Shown here: positions 23,561-33,971 of the stretch, in pieces
Layout: each line of letters begins with the position of its first letter
How positions within the stretch are numbered: position 1 is the first letter of the stretch
NCBI GenBank assembly: GCA_006176705.1
Contig: QRFJ01000055.1
Span: forward strand, 868,001 to 932,000
Origin: Cocos nucifera
Taxonomy: Eukaryota; Streptophyta; Magnoliopsida; Arecales; Arecaceae
DNA: 64,000 nt
Reading direction: 5' to 3'
Position numbers and translations under genes: made by a program
The notes under the pieces: generated by a model
What the model was told of the DNA's origin: nothing
Seen by the model: the letters and a program-made list of their open reading frames with translations, nothing else
Database searches by the model: none

Positions 23561-24403
23561 GAGACAAATTTGGTTTTAAGTTGGGCGAAGAGCCATTTTA
23601 TGATTTGTGAGGAAATCGTGCTTGGACATATTGTATCCAAGTGGAGGATTGAAGTAGATAAAGCAAAGGTTGAAATAATCTCGAAATTGCCTTCCCCAAT
23701 CTTGGTTAAACAAGTGCAATCCTTTCTAGGCCACGTAGGGTTCTATAGGTGCTTCATTAAGGATTTCAGCAAGATCTCATGACCCTTATGCAACTTGCTT
23801 GCTAAGGAAACTTTTTTTGATTTTAATAAAGATTGCCTGACCACTTACAATAAACTCAAAACTATCTTAACCACTACATCGATAATAAAACCTCTAGATT
23901 GGACCCTACCATTCGAAATTATGTGTAATACTTCTGATTATGCTATAGAGGCAAACCTTGGACAAAGGTTTAATCGAGAATCACATGTAATTTATTATTC
24001 AAGCAAAACTCTTTCAGATGCTTAATTAAATTATGCCACGACTAAAAAAGAGTTGCTTGCTATTGTGTTTGCCCTAGATAAATTTAAATCATACCTTTTG
24101 GGCTCCAAGGTCCTAGTATACTCTGATCATGCAGAGTTGAAACATCTGCTATCAAAAAAAGATACAAAACCTAGGCTGATTAGATGGATCCTTTTATTAC
24201 AAGAAACCAATTTAGAAATTTTAGACAAAACAGGTTCCAAAAACTTGGTAATAGATCATATTTCTAGGATTCTGATAAAACACAATAAAAAAATGATCAA
24301 AGATAGGTTTCTTGATGAACAACTCTTTTCAATCTTTTCTACTGGTCTTTCCTGGTTTGCTCATATAGTCAATTACTTGGCTGTGGGACAACTCTTATCT
24401 CAC
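23561..24403 (+). pseudogene. Gypsy RT connection and RNase H domain
   Basis: Continues the polyprotein in the same frame: KVEIISKLPSPILVKQVQSF and LGHVGFYRCFIKDFSKIS (connection), then FEIMCNTSDYAIEANLGQ (Asp of the RNase H box replaced in MCNTSD context), HVIYYSSKTLSDA, a stop at 24023-24025, then TKKELLAIVFALDKFKSYL with the catalytic Glu and VLVYSDHAELKHLLSKK with the Asp, ending near DHISRI. Two in-frame stops are visible. Confidence 0.83.
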
Positions 24404-25646
24404 TAGACCCAACAAGAGAAAAATAGATTTTTCTCCCAAGTAAAGTATTATTATTGAGAAGAACCAAAGTTGTTCAAATATTGCTTAGATCAAGTAATGC
24501 GATGATGTGTCCCCAAGTATGAAGTCCAAAGTATTCTTACCTTCTATTACTCGCTAGCATGTGGGGGACATTTTAGTGGAAGAAAAATTACAGCAAAGAT
24601 GTTGCATAGTGGATTTTACTAGCCAACACTATTCAAAGATGCACATGAATTTGGCCATAATTGCTTGCGATGCTAGCAAATAGAAAATATTTTGAGAAAA
24701 GATATAATGCCCCTGTCCCCTATTCTTGTAGCTGAAATTTTTGATATTTGGGGAATTGATTTCATGGGACCCTTTTCCTCCTCATTTGGATTTGAGTATA
24801 TTTTAGTAGCAGTGGATTATATATCAAAATGGATAGAGGCTATGGCAACTTGAACCAATGACTTCAAAGTCATGATCAAGTTCATTCAGCATAACATCTT
24901 TAGTCGGTTTGGATTTCCAAGAGCCATAATTAGCAATGGAGGTATACACTTCATGAATAGACACTTTGAGATGCTAATAAAAAAATATAGAATAACCTAT
25001 AAAGTTACCACACCTTATCATCCCTAGACAAGTGGCCAAGTTGAAGTCTCCAATTGAGAGATTAAATATATTCTTAAAAAAATGATAAGGTCCGATAGAA
25101 AAGACTGGTCAGCATGCTTGGATGATGCATTATAGGCCTACCGTACTTTTTTTAAAACACCTATAGGAAAGTCTCCTTATCGGCTTGTATTCAGTAAGGC
25201 TTGTCATCTACTGGTAGAATTGGAACATCGTGCATTTTGGGCCATACGACAATTTAACTTTGATATGAAAAATGCGGGTTCTAATAGGAGACTTCAACTA
25301 AATGAACTTGAAGAGCTACGTAATGAAGCATTTAAGAGTGATAGAATTTATAAGGCTCGAACTAAAGCATACCATGACAAATTCATTGTACCAAAAATGT
25401 TCAAGCCCAATCAGAAAGTTTGGCTTTTTAATTCTAGGTTGCATCTTTTTCCTAAAAAACTTTGCTCATGCTGGGATGGACCTTTCATTGTAACTCAAGT
25501 ATTTTCTCATGGAGCAATAGAACTCTAAGATCCTAAATAGGGGAACACCTTTAAAGTTAATGGTTAGCGATTGAAACCTTATATAGATGAAATTAGTAAT
25601 GGAGAATTAATTGAATCTTTTGATCTAATGAATCCAGTGCCACCAT
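24404..25646 (+). pseudogene. Gypsy integrase domain
   Basis: The HHCC zinc finger remnant (HEFGHNCLRC) lies near 24645-24680. The catalytic core reads LVAEIFDIWGIDFMGPF with the first Asp, ILVAVDYISKWIEAM, then AIISNGGIHFMN at about 24926-24961, where relatives have SDGGTHF, so the second catalytic Asp is Asn. TSGQVEVSN keeps the region with the final Glu. The C-terminal part at 25220-25528 (MKNAGSNRRLQLNELEELRN, VPKMFKPNQKVWLFN, CSCWDGPFIVTQVF) is the GPY/F-type end. Multiple stops; not functional. Confidence 0.85.
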
Positions 25647-26769
25647 GATACTCAGCTTAGTCTGACTGAAGACTTTAAACTTAGCGCTCATGAGAGGCAA
25701 CCCAATTTATGCATTTTTTTTAATTATATAACTTTTTTTCTTTTGAAAGAAAAATCCAAAAAAGACAATCAACCACATTGGGGGAGCATCTCATCCAAGG
25801 CCTAAATGGAGACATGAACTAATCATGTCCACAAAGGAAGAACCCCTCACACAATAATGAACAAGCACATCAAATCCAAGTGCTATCCTTCCTTGTAATT
25901 TTTTTCTCTATTCTACTTTATGATTTTCTTCATCCATTGGAGACAATGGAAATAAAGTTGAAGGGGGGGAGAATAATTAAATTAATCAAGTCCTCAAGTA
26001 TGACCATATCAATTTTGTGTACCAAATTTTGTCTTGATTTGAAGTAAATCGGGCATTCTAATTGATGAATGATTAATAATTTAGATAATTTTAAAAATAT
26101 TAAAGGGTAAATTATTAAAGAAGCCAAATAAATGGTAGGATTTAGATCAGAATAAATTCTGGAGTGATTCCAAAATCTCTTCTTACTGATCTCAATGAAG
26201 AATCTGCTTCATGAGAGCTAAATGAGAAGGTCGAAGTATACAAAAGTTCTTCTTAAAAAATAAAAAAGAGGATTTTAGCATTATCTCACTGAATAATTGG
26301 GCTCCATCTAAGTAAGCATTATGATTCGTGTCAAAAGATGGGGATGCAAAAAATTGAGTATAAAACTATATTCTTTTTTTGACTTGAGTCAGTAAGTCTG
26401 AGGGGTGTTCTACACCTAATGCCCTAAAACCAATTGATTTAAGAGTCATTAGCTAAAAAAAGAGAGAGAGATAGAAGATAATAAAAGAGATTAAATTATA
26501 AGAAGATAATAAACTCAACTCATATCAAGTTACAGGATTTAAAGAGTAGAGTGGAAAGTTTATAAAAGAAGATCTCTAAGAATTTCTATGGACTTCATCC
26601 GACCACTGAATGGGTAGAATTGATAATTCGATGAAGTTTCTCTTTGATGGTCTAGCCGGATATCAACTAACTTTAGAATTGCCTAATATAACTTTTTAAG
26701 GATAAGTCGGTACCCATTGCTGATTTATCTATTTTATTCGAGGACGAGCAAAGTTCAAATTGAAGAATG
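25647..26769 (+). other. Gypsy 3' untranslated region
   Basis: About 1.1 kb between integrase and 3' LTR with no coding content. G-rich stretches at about 25779 (TTGGGGGAGC) and 25960 (AAGGGGGGGAG) and the conserved-looking FEDEQS-type codons at 26738-26760 (TTCGAGGACGAGCAAAG) are typical of Tat/Athila 3' regions. A GA microsatellite lies at 26459-26472. Confidence 0.55.
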
Positions 26770-27056
26770 TGATCAATACATTAATTATGCTATAAGAAAT
26801 ATTATATCTGTGCTATTTAATTTTTATTATTTTATATTTTTTAAAAATTATCAAATATAAAAGCTTAATTATAGATCCACTATATGACCAAGCCTGAGCT
26901 CGAATCCAAGTTGATTTGGTGTATATCCAAATTTTAAGATCACAACATCCGATGGACTAAGCAGATATGTATGAATTTAATGCAAGACTTGGCATGTGGG
27001 CCATAGTACTCTGCTTGTGGGCTGTATGAAACCAATAGATGATAGAACATGCATGG
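26770..27056 (+). repeat. Gypsy 3' LTR, left part (before LINE)
   Basis: Begins TGATCAATACATTAATTATGC and is cut at 27056 by the LINE. It resumes at 33972. The start is inferred from position after the 3' untranslated region and the TG; the partner LTR is missing. Confidence 0.55.
27045..27056 (+). repeat. Left target-site duplication of the LINE
   Basis: GAACATGCATGG, matched with one mismatch by GAACGTGCATGG at 33960-33971. Confidence 0.75.
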
Positions 27057-27302
27057 GAGTCATCGAAGAGCGAATGGCGCAAAAGCTTAGAGAGAGAAGC
27101 TTTGAGTTTTCTATAGAGAGAAACTACCTGCCAAAAAAAAAATCTCTGCCTCTTCCATTGACTTGAGCAAATGCAACTCCCCTGGGTTCGCGTTACAGCA
27201 TCGGAGCGAATTAGGTACGTCATGATCCTACCCTAATCTCGCATCCTGCACCATGCTTCCTGAAAGCACCATGGCTGGTGATAGCGGATCATTGGGTTTC
27301 CA

Positions 27303-28580
27303 TTGTGCCGTTCACGCTGTCCACGCCGTTCTCAGCCTCACGCCACTCCCGTCGACCATCTTAATCACGGTAAACCTAGACCTCAACCCTTTAGCCATCC
27401 TAGTAGCTTTGGCTCTGGCCAAACCTATGCCGAGGCTCTCTTGTCTGAGCCTCCTCCGCCTCCGCCTCCGCCTCCGCCTTCGGCCATGGAATATCATTCA
27501 CCTAGATATTCTCATGGCTCGAGGGCACTGCTGAACAGGCCTAGTCGCCGCCCTCTCCCATCCTCAACTTATCCTCTCCACCACCTGCCCCCTGCAACTC
27601 CATTTAAAAAGGGTGTTTGCTTCTGATGTGGGATGTGGGTCACCTGAAGAGCGCATGTAGAAACCCCATCAAATGTTTTCATTGCCTATGTTTTGGGCAC
27701 TCTTTCAAACACTATAAAACCTTTGCCTTCTCGATCAGCAGCAGATCTTCATATACTCATTTTACTCACCCGTGGCCAAACCTTCACGCCACCTCGCCTC
27801 CTCCTAACACTATCCACTCTGGTTCTTCTTCCATAATACCCACACCAACAATGCCTCGAACTTCTAAAGCTCTTTTGGCCTTCACTTCTGATATGGCTAA
27901 AGTCTCCTCATATCTCTTTCGAGCGGCATACGTCAAAGTTTGTGGCCGTCCGGTGAAAGAAGATGATGTCGCCGTCACTCTTTCAAGGAAAGCTCATATA
28001 GTTGGTTCTTGGAACATGAAGAAGCCGCCGAAAAGCAATACCTTCTTCATAGATTGCCCTTCTAATGAGGTGGTGCAAGCTCTCGTTGCATTGGGACACA
28101 TCACGGGGGAAGGATTCAGTTTAGTTGTTAATCATTGGGATGAATCAAAATATGGAGCATGCAACAATCTAAGCTTCAAGATTTGTGCTAGTTTATTTAA
28201 TCTCCCTTTGATTTGCTAGAACACTGATGCAGTGGCCAACATTGTCGCTGGGTTTGGAGTTTCTTTCAGCGCCAGTAGATCATGCATTCAATGGAATGAC
28301 CCACCAGTTTTGATTTCCAAATTCTTTGTGATGATTTGGCGGCAATTCCTGAGTTCATTGAAGTTCATGTGGGGGCATATACATACCAGGTTAAGTTAGT
28401 TGTTAATCACTCAGCCCCCTACAACTCATTCACTGATCACTCTCCTTCTCCTAGTGACGACCAGGGGGATCTTGGTAGCTCTGAATGGGAATTTTGGTTT
28501 GGCTCATCTGGCCAATGTTCCAATCCTGAGGCACCCCATCAACCTATCAAACCTTCTGTCAACTCATTGCCTGAGTGATG
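27303..28580 (+). pseudogene. LINE ORF1 (RNA-binding protein with CCHC knuckles)
   Basis: An upstream frame encodes GSGQTYAEALLSEPPPPPPP, a poly-Pro run from a CCTCCG repeat, then a Pro/Ser-rich linker to VCF. A frameshift near 27610 leads to two degenerate knuckles, WDVGHLKSACRNP and CFHCLCFGHSFKHY (last Cys replaced by Tyr). After it come ADMAKVSSYLFRAAYVKVCG-like sequence and FFIDCPSNEVVQALVALGHI, which in plant LINEs belongs to a DUF4283-like RNA-binding region. A stop at 28217-28219 and a further shift precede AAIPEFIEVHVGAYTYQVKL to 28578. Plant LINE ORF1 proteins bind element RNA. Between 28581 and 29690 only a decayed Ser/Pro-rich tail and inter-ORF sequence are seen. Confidence 0.7.
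27452..27478 (+). repeat. (CCTCCG)n microsatellite in LINE ORF1
   Basis: Four to five CCTCCG units encoding a proline run in ORF1. Confidence 0.85.
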
Positions 28581-29689
28581 CAATCTCGATTTTCACTCCC
28601 ATTCCCTTCAAGAGCGCTCTGTAAAAGTAATTTCCTAGACAACGGTCGAGCCATTTAAAATGGCTCTCAAAAGTTCAACGTTTCTCCATTTCCTTCTCTC
28701 TGACATCTCTATATTTTCCTGCAACCCTAGTCTGTTCATTCCAGTTAGCTTTTTTCAGGCTAGCGTGAATTCAGGAGTTTTTGTCATTCTGTTTCCAATG
28801 TCATGGTTTAAATTTTAAACCTAACGGTAACTTCGACTTGGGACTCTCGGTCATTCACTACTCCCCCCCTTCTGGCATCAATTATACTGACAAGGGACAT
28901 AAACTTGGGGCTCTCTCTTTGATTGATTCTCCAACAAAGGTGCCCATGAGGACTCCCAAATCCTGCTCTAGCCCTCTCCATCTTATTCCAGTTTCTAAAG
29001 TGTTTAGGACCATTCTATAATACTTACCACCTCTGGAGCAGCCATCACAGAAGCAGCCTACTACCTCACCTGCTACTTCCAAAAGGAGTTCAAGAATCCA
29101 TCACAAGAAACTGGTATCGATGGGAATTTCAGAGGAGAACCTAGGAGAAGAGGATCTGCTCTTCATCAACTCACTGACAGTAGGTGAAATAAAAAAACTA
29201 GGGCATTAGTGTGGATTCCTATTCTCCGAGGATTCTGCATCTTCCTCTAGTGCACGGATGAAGACACTTGAATTGCACCATTGCGGAAGCCACCAGAATG
29301 TTACTAGGACAACTCATGCTTTTTGATGTAGCAAATATAAGAAGTTTTTGGTTTTGGTTCATTCTTCCTTGGATGAAAGTGCTTAAAAATATCTTGTTTT
29401 TTGTCATCTTGCACTCATCTTTAGTACAGTTTTCTCTACTTCTGAATGCATCATCGATGCATTGTAACCTTTTCTACTTCAACAAGGTTGTGCTTATTCT
29501 GCTGTCACCTTCTCTCTTCTGCTTCTTTAGAAATAAAGGATATGAAATAGATGCCATCTCAAAACAGCTCTCACATGGGAATCATTTAATGTGTTACTTC
29601 AATCCCATATGAGGATCTTATTCTAGAATATAAGGGGAGCTAGTCTCCCGTCAAAATGTCGTTTAATCAGAAATACCACCAAAAGCTCT

Positions 29690-30454
29690 TGCTATGGGAT
29701 AGTGTGTCTACAGGAAACGAAACTCAAGCATTTAAACAACAAACTACTGACTTCTATTTGTGGGATCAAACTTGAAAAATTCCAAGTTTTAGATGCAACT
29801 GGATCTTCTGGGGGATTGCTAATAGCTTGGGATCCAAACGATGTTGAGGGAACGCTCTTTCATTTCAGTAAACACACTACTACTACTGCATTCCGAGTCT
29901 GCCACAATAATATGGCTTGCATTATTACAAATGTATATGGCCCTCACACGGATGATGGACAAAAGTTCTTTTGGGCTGAACTCAAAGCTCTAAGCTGCTT
30001 CATTTAGGCTCCATGGGCAATCGTTGGTGATTTTAATGCAATGAGATTCTCTTCCGACAAAACTAGGCCTCCGACGAAGAGCACAAGGTGCAAGTCTTTC
30101 AATACCTTTATCAACACCTTAGCTTTATTGGAAATTAGCTCTCCAGTGCGCAAATTCACCTAGTCAAACTTTCGAGATCAAGCTTGCCTTATCAAACTAG
30201 ACAGAAGTCTAGTCTCCATGTCGTGGCACAATGCTTTTCCTCTTTCTGAACTTAGTCCCCTTGTTCGTGTAACTTTAGATCATGTGCCCCTTCAACAGTC
30301 TACCAGCCCAATAAGGAAAAACTCCAAAAAGGTTAACAAGCCTTTCCGCTTTGAAAACGCTTGGTTATCCTACGAAAACTTTGATGATCACATTAAGAGC
30401 TGGTGGGGCGAAGCACCATCGTCTGAGAATGGTGCACAAAACATGGCTCTCTGA
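29690..30454 (+). pseudogene. LINE ORF2 endonuclease domain (AP-type)
   Basis: Nicks target DNA to start reverse transcription. The frame reads VCLQETKLKHLNNKLL (catalytic Glu), SSGGLLIAWDPNDVEG, CIITNVYGPHTDDGQKFFW, a stop at 30005-30007 and, in frame, WAIVGDFNAMRFSSDK (Asp/Asn pair), LDRSLVSMSWHNAFP and VTLDHVPLQQS, the place of the SDH box with Ser replaced by Leu. The frame differs from that of the RT that follows, so there is a frameshift between 30454 and 30652. Confidence 0.85.
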
Positions 30455-30651
30455 TTATGTTTTCTCAGATCCAAGCTTCAAAATTGGAGTAAAGAAATAG
30501 TTGGTAACATTATACATAGGAAAACCATCATCTGCAACCAAATCAATGATTTAGATACCCTTGAGGAATCATGGTTTCTCAGTACTGAGGAGCTCTCTAA
30601 AAGAGTGAATCTAAAGCTATAGCTTGATGGACTAATACAGTAGGAAAAACT

Positions 30652-32560
30652 TTGTTATGGGACGGCGATAGAAACAGTAAGTTTTATCACCGAAGGAAGA
30701 ATACTTTTTCTGAACTTCACCATGGTAACGATATTCTCCATGACCAGCAAACCATTCACCCAGCTTTCCTTGACTTTTACATCAATTTGCTAGGCACTAA
30801 GGAGATGCCAACGGATAAATTAAATTGGCAGAATCTTTATCCTAAAGAACGGCCTGACCTAACCTGTTTAGTTAAACCCTTTTCAGAGGATGAGATTAGA
30901 GCTGCCATCTTCTCAATGGCTGGAGACAAATCTCTAGGCCTGGATGGATTTCAAGATTCCTTCTATCAAAGGTACTGGGATTGCCTAAAACTGGATATTA
31001 TGAGACTATTTTCTGACTTTTATAATGCACCATATGATCTCTCTAGATTGAACTACACATTTAATACCCTAATCCCAAAGAAAGGTGATTGCACAAAGGT
31101 GACCGACTACAGGCCAATCAGTTTGGAAAATGGAATGATTAAAATCCTTTCCAAAGTGCTCTCTATTCATCTCCGTGACAAAATTGGTGAACTGGTCTTA
31201 TATAGACAATCTGCCTTTGTTCATGGCCGAGTTATCTTTGAAAGTTTTATCTCTGCCTCTGAAATTGTTTCTTATTCTCGGCATTCTCACAGTCCCGGTA
31301 TTCTATGCAAGATTGATTTTCAAAAAGCTTTCGATAATGTATCTTGAGATTTCTTGTTTGATCTTTTACATCAGAGGGGATTTAACAAAAGATGGATTGG
31401 CTGGATGCACTCCTTGCTTACTTCTTCAACCTCTGCTCTTGTTATCAACAACACAGTCGGCTCTTGGTTCCCCAATAGACGAGGATTAAAACAAGGCAAT
31501 CCTCTTTCACCCCTTCTTTTTATTTTAATTGCTAACACCCTTACTAGAATCCTAGAAACAGCTAACTCAGAGAAGCTTCTGAAAGGAATCGGTGATTCTT
31601 CCATCACTGGGCAAATCCTGAGTCTTCATTTTGCCGACGATACCCTGATCTTTCTTAAAGCAGATAAGCAATATCTAAACACACTCAAATTCATTCTTTA
31701 TGCTTACGAGTTGGCAACTGGGCTAAAAATTAATTTTTAGAAATCCCAACTTATAGGCTTGGGTATTAGCGATCTTTTGGGAAAGAAGTTTGCTGACATG
31801 CTAGTTTGCCAATTCTCCAGACTGCCAATCCAGTATCTTGATCTGCCTCTTGACTACACTACCCCCCGAAATAAGGATTAGTCATTTCTCATCGAGAAAG
31901 TATCTAAATGAATGAGTGGGTGGAAATGTAATGCTCTTACACTGGCAAGTCGTTTGGTTTTGGCAAACAGTGTCTTAAGAGCCATTCCGCTATATTGGAT
32001 GTCAGTCTTCAAACTTCTAGCAGCAGTAATACATAAAGTCAATCAACTGTGCCGTGAGTTCATCTAGAATGATCCGCATCCTAGCAGCAACATCAAACAC
32101 CTCCTAAACTAGGAGCAGGTATGTCGACCTCGAAAGCTGGGAGGGTTGGGTCTCCTTGACCTAAATACCATTAACACTGCTCTCCTATTAAAATGGTGGT
32201 GGAAATTCTATGAGGAGCAACACAAACCTTGGTGCAAACTGGTAAGAGGCATCTATTACCCCAATAAACTACCATCATTCCACTCTAGATACAAGAAACG
32301 CTCTGCTTCACTATTCTAGAGAGGCATCATCAACCTTTTTGACTTGTTCAACCAATTTTCCCGCCCAAAACTGGGAAATGATGACCTTATTTCATTTTGG
32401 CATGATGTCTGGGACCGGAACGTTCCATTATCAGAAGCTTTTCCTCACTTATATATTTTGGCCAAAGACCCTATAATCTCTGTTGTCGGTTTCCTCAAGC
32501 TTTTATGAGGCCCATCATCGCCCAGCCAAACGATTTTGAAGGCATTCTGGTAGCCTTTAA
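30652..32560 (+). pseudogene. LINE ORF2 reverse transcriptase domain
   Basis: Copies LINE RNA at the nick. Opens WDGDRNSKFYHRR, FSEDEIRAAIFSMAGDKSLG, LDGFQDSFYQRYW (relatives have PGPDGF), FNTLIPKKGDCTKVTDYRPI, LCKIDFQKAFDNVS then TGA at 31345-31347, in frame GLKQGNPLSPLLFIL and the catalytic FADDT at 31630-31644. The region after 31740 continues in frame with stops: SRLPIQYLDLPLDY, MSGWKCNALTLASRLVLANS, RKLGGLGLLDLNTINTALLLKW and NDDLISFWHDVW. The catalytic Asp pair is kept; at least seven stops occur. Confidence 0.9.
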
Positions 32561-32565
32561 GCGCC

Positions 32566-33210
32566 ATGGCATCCAGAGAACTCCACGACTTCACATTAAT
32601 AGTTTATTCTTCCCCAATTAATGGTAATGTAGATCGTATGCTCTGGAAATGGAATAAATCAAGCCTATTCTCCATCAACAATTGCTACTTCTTTCTTAAA
32701 CATGGAGGGATAACCTCCCCTCTAGGTAACTTTTTCTGGCGATTACCTATGCCGGAAAAGGTTAAACTATTTGCATGGCTTTGGTACTACAACAAAATTC
32801 TCACAGCTTCAAACCTCAAAAAATAGGGGCTAAGAATCCTAGACCAATGCTCCTTATGTGGAAATAACACAGAGACTACAGACCATATTTTCTTACATTA
32901 CAAATTCTCAAAGGAATTTTGGCTAACATTGTTCCAAGGTTTCAGCATACCACCGCTCCTAGAGAGATATGATGAAGTTTGGACAAGCTAGAGGAAACAC
33001 AAATCTATCACTCCTCTCTTCTCGGCTGTTGAAAGCCTTTTTTTGCTATTGGAAGTTGGTGCCTTTGGAGAGAACGCAATACACGAAGGTTTGAATTTCA
33101 TGCGTTAGTAGCCAGGGAGCTGGCCAATAAAACTGTCTTAACCATAGACCGTTGGTTACATGGAATTGACAATAGAAACATCTCAGTCACTTTAAGGATT
33201 CTACACAGTT
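32566..33210 (+). pseudogene. LINE ORF2 zf-RVT and C-terminus, first copy
   Basis: In the RT frame: DRMLWKWNKSSLFSINNCY, GNFFWRLPMPEKVKLFAWL and the zinc finger CSLCGNNTETTDHIFLH with CxxC at 32848-32859, the zf-RVT signature of plant LINEs. After a frame change WCLWRERNTRRFEF and DRWLHGIDNRN close the protein near 33210. The domain is thought to help bind the template RNA. Confidence 0.85.
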
Positions 33211-33600
33211 AATGGGTGTTATAAATTTCTCAAACATGGAGGGGAATGACTTCTTCTCTTAGTAAATTCCTTTGGAGTCTACCGATCCCAGAAAACAATA
33301 CTGACAGTCAAAAACCTCGTCAAAAAAGTGTGCCACAACTACCTGATAAATTTACTATTGTCTAGGACAAATGGAGGAATCACATATCGGTCACTCATGT
33401 TTTCTCAGCTATGGAATGCCTATCTATTATTGGTTGTTAGTGCTTATGGTGTGAACGTAACTATCATATCTTTAAGTTCCAAGCAATGGTTGCAGCGTAA
33501 CGAGCTAAGGACGCCATTTTTCTGACTGACTGCTGGCTGCACCACCCAGGTAATGAAACTATTCACCAATCTTTAAGAAAACTTTAGCTGCACAAAGCTT
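33211..33600 (+). pseudogene. Second partial copy of the LINE ORF2 C-terminus
   Basis: 33213-33300 (CTCAAACATGGAGGGG, CTTTGGAGTCTACCGATCCCAGAAAA) parallels 32690-32765 of the first copy, and 33440-33560 encodes CLWCERNYHIFKFQAMVA and TDCWLHHPGNE, parallel to WCLWRERNTRRFEF and DRWLHGIDN at 33050-33190. The second copy is shorter (zinc finger missing) and diverged, so it is not a recent duplication. It leads into the 3' untranslated region. Confidence 0.75.
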
Positions 33601-33920
33601 ACCACAGGGGAGGTTGATGGCAAATGGAAAACACATTATCCAAGCACTGGAATGAAAATACTATGAGAGCAGATTCAACGGAGACTCGCTGGGTTTTGCT
33701 CGCTTCTTTTTCCTCACTGACAAGCATGCACCTTTTTATAAATATGTACAAAGCCAATACTCGTACCTGGCTTTGTCTTTTGGTCTGAAAAAATGTGGAG
33801 ATTGATAGGACCCATCCATGCACAAAATGGGTTGTGTTACGTCCTTTTACACTATATTTCTTGCACTTCATTTAAGCTTTCTCTGTACGAACTCTTTTTT
33901 AATATATATTATTCACGTGC

Positions 33921-33958
33921 GAGGGGGAAGTGACTCACTTCTTCCTCTCAGAAAAAAA
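33921..33958 (+). other. LINE 3' end: inverted repeat and poly-A
   Basis: GAGGGGGAAGTGA is followed at once by its complement TCACTTCTTCCTC (two G-U pairs in RNA) and then seven A. Such 3' hairpins are recognised by the element's own RT in some plant LINEs. Confidence 0.6.
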
Positions 33959-33959
33959 G

Positions 33960-33971
33960 GAACGTGCATGG
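33960..33971 (+). repeat. Right target-site duplication of the LINE
   Basis: GAACGTGCATGG; see 27045-27056. Confidence 0.75.

Larger units (their letters stand above)
27057..33959 (+). mobile_element. L1-type LINE retrotransposon, full length but decayed
   Basis: A 6.9-kb plant L1-type element: a 5' leader with AGAGAGAGAAGC, ORF1 with zinc knuckles (27303-28580), ORF2 with endonuclease, reverse transcriptase and zf-RVT, and a short poly-A (33952-33958). Twelve-base duplications flank it. It landed in the gypsy 3' LTR, and removing it restores a continuous LTR. ORF2 carries stops and a frameshift. Its 3' portion contains a second, shorter copy of the zf-RVT region. Confidence 0.85.

Noticed and set aside
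27312..27497. Minus-strand Arg-rich peptide
   Set aside because: Antisense of the CCTCCG repeat in LINE ORF1.
29268..29612. Hydrophobic open frame of 114 codons
   Set aside because: It lies between LINE ORF1 and ORF2, has no recognisable domain and a composition expected from T-rich DNA.
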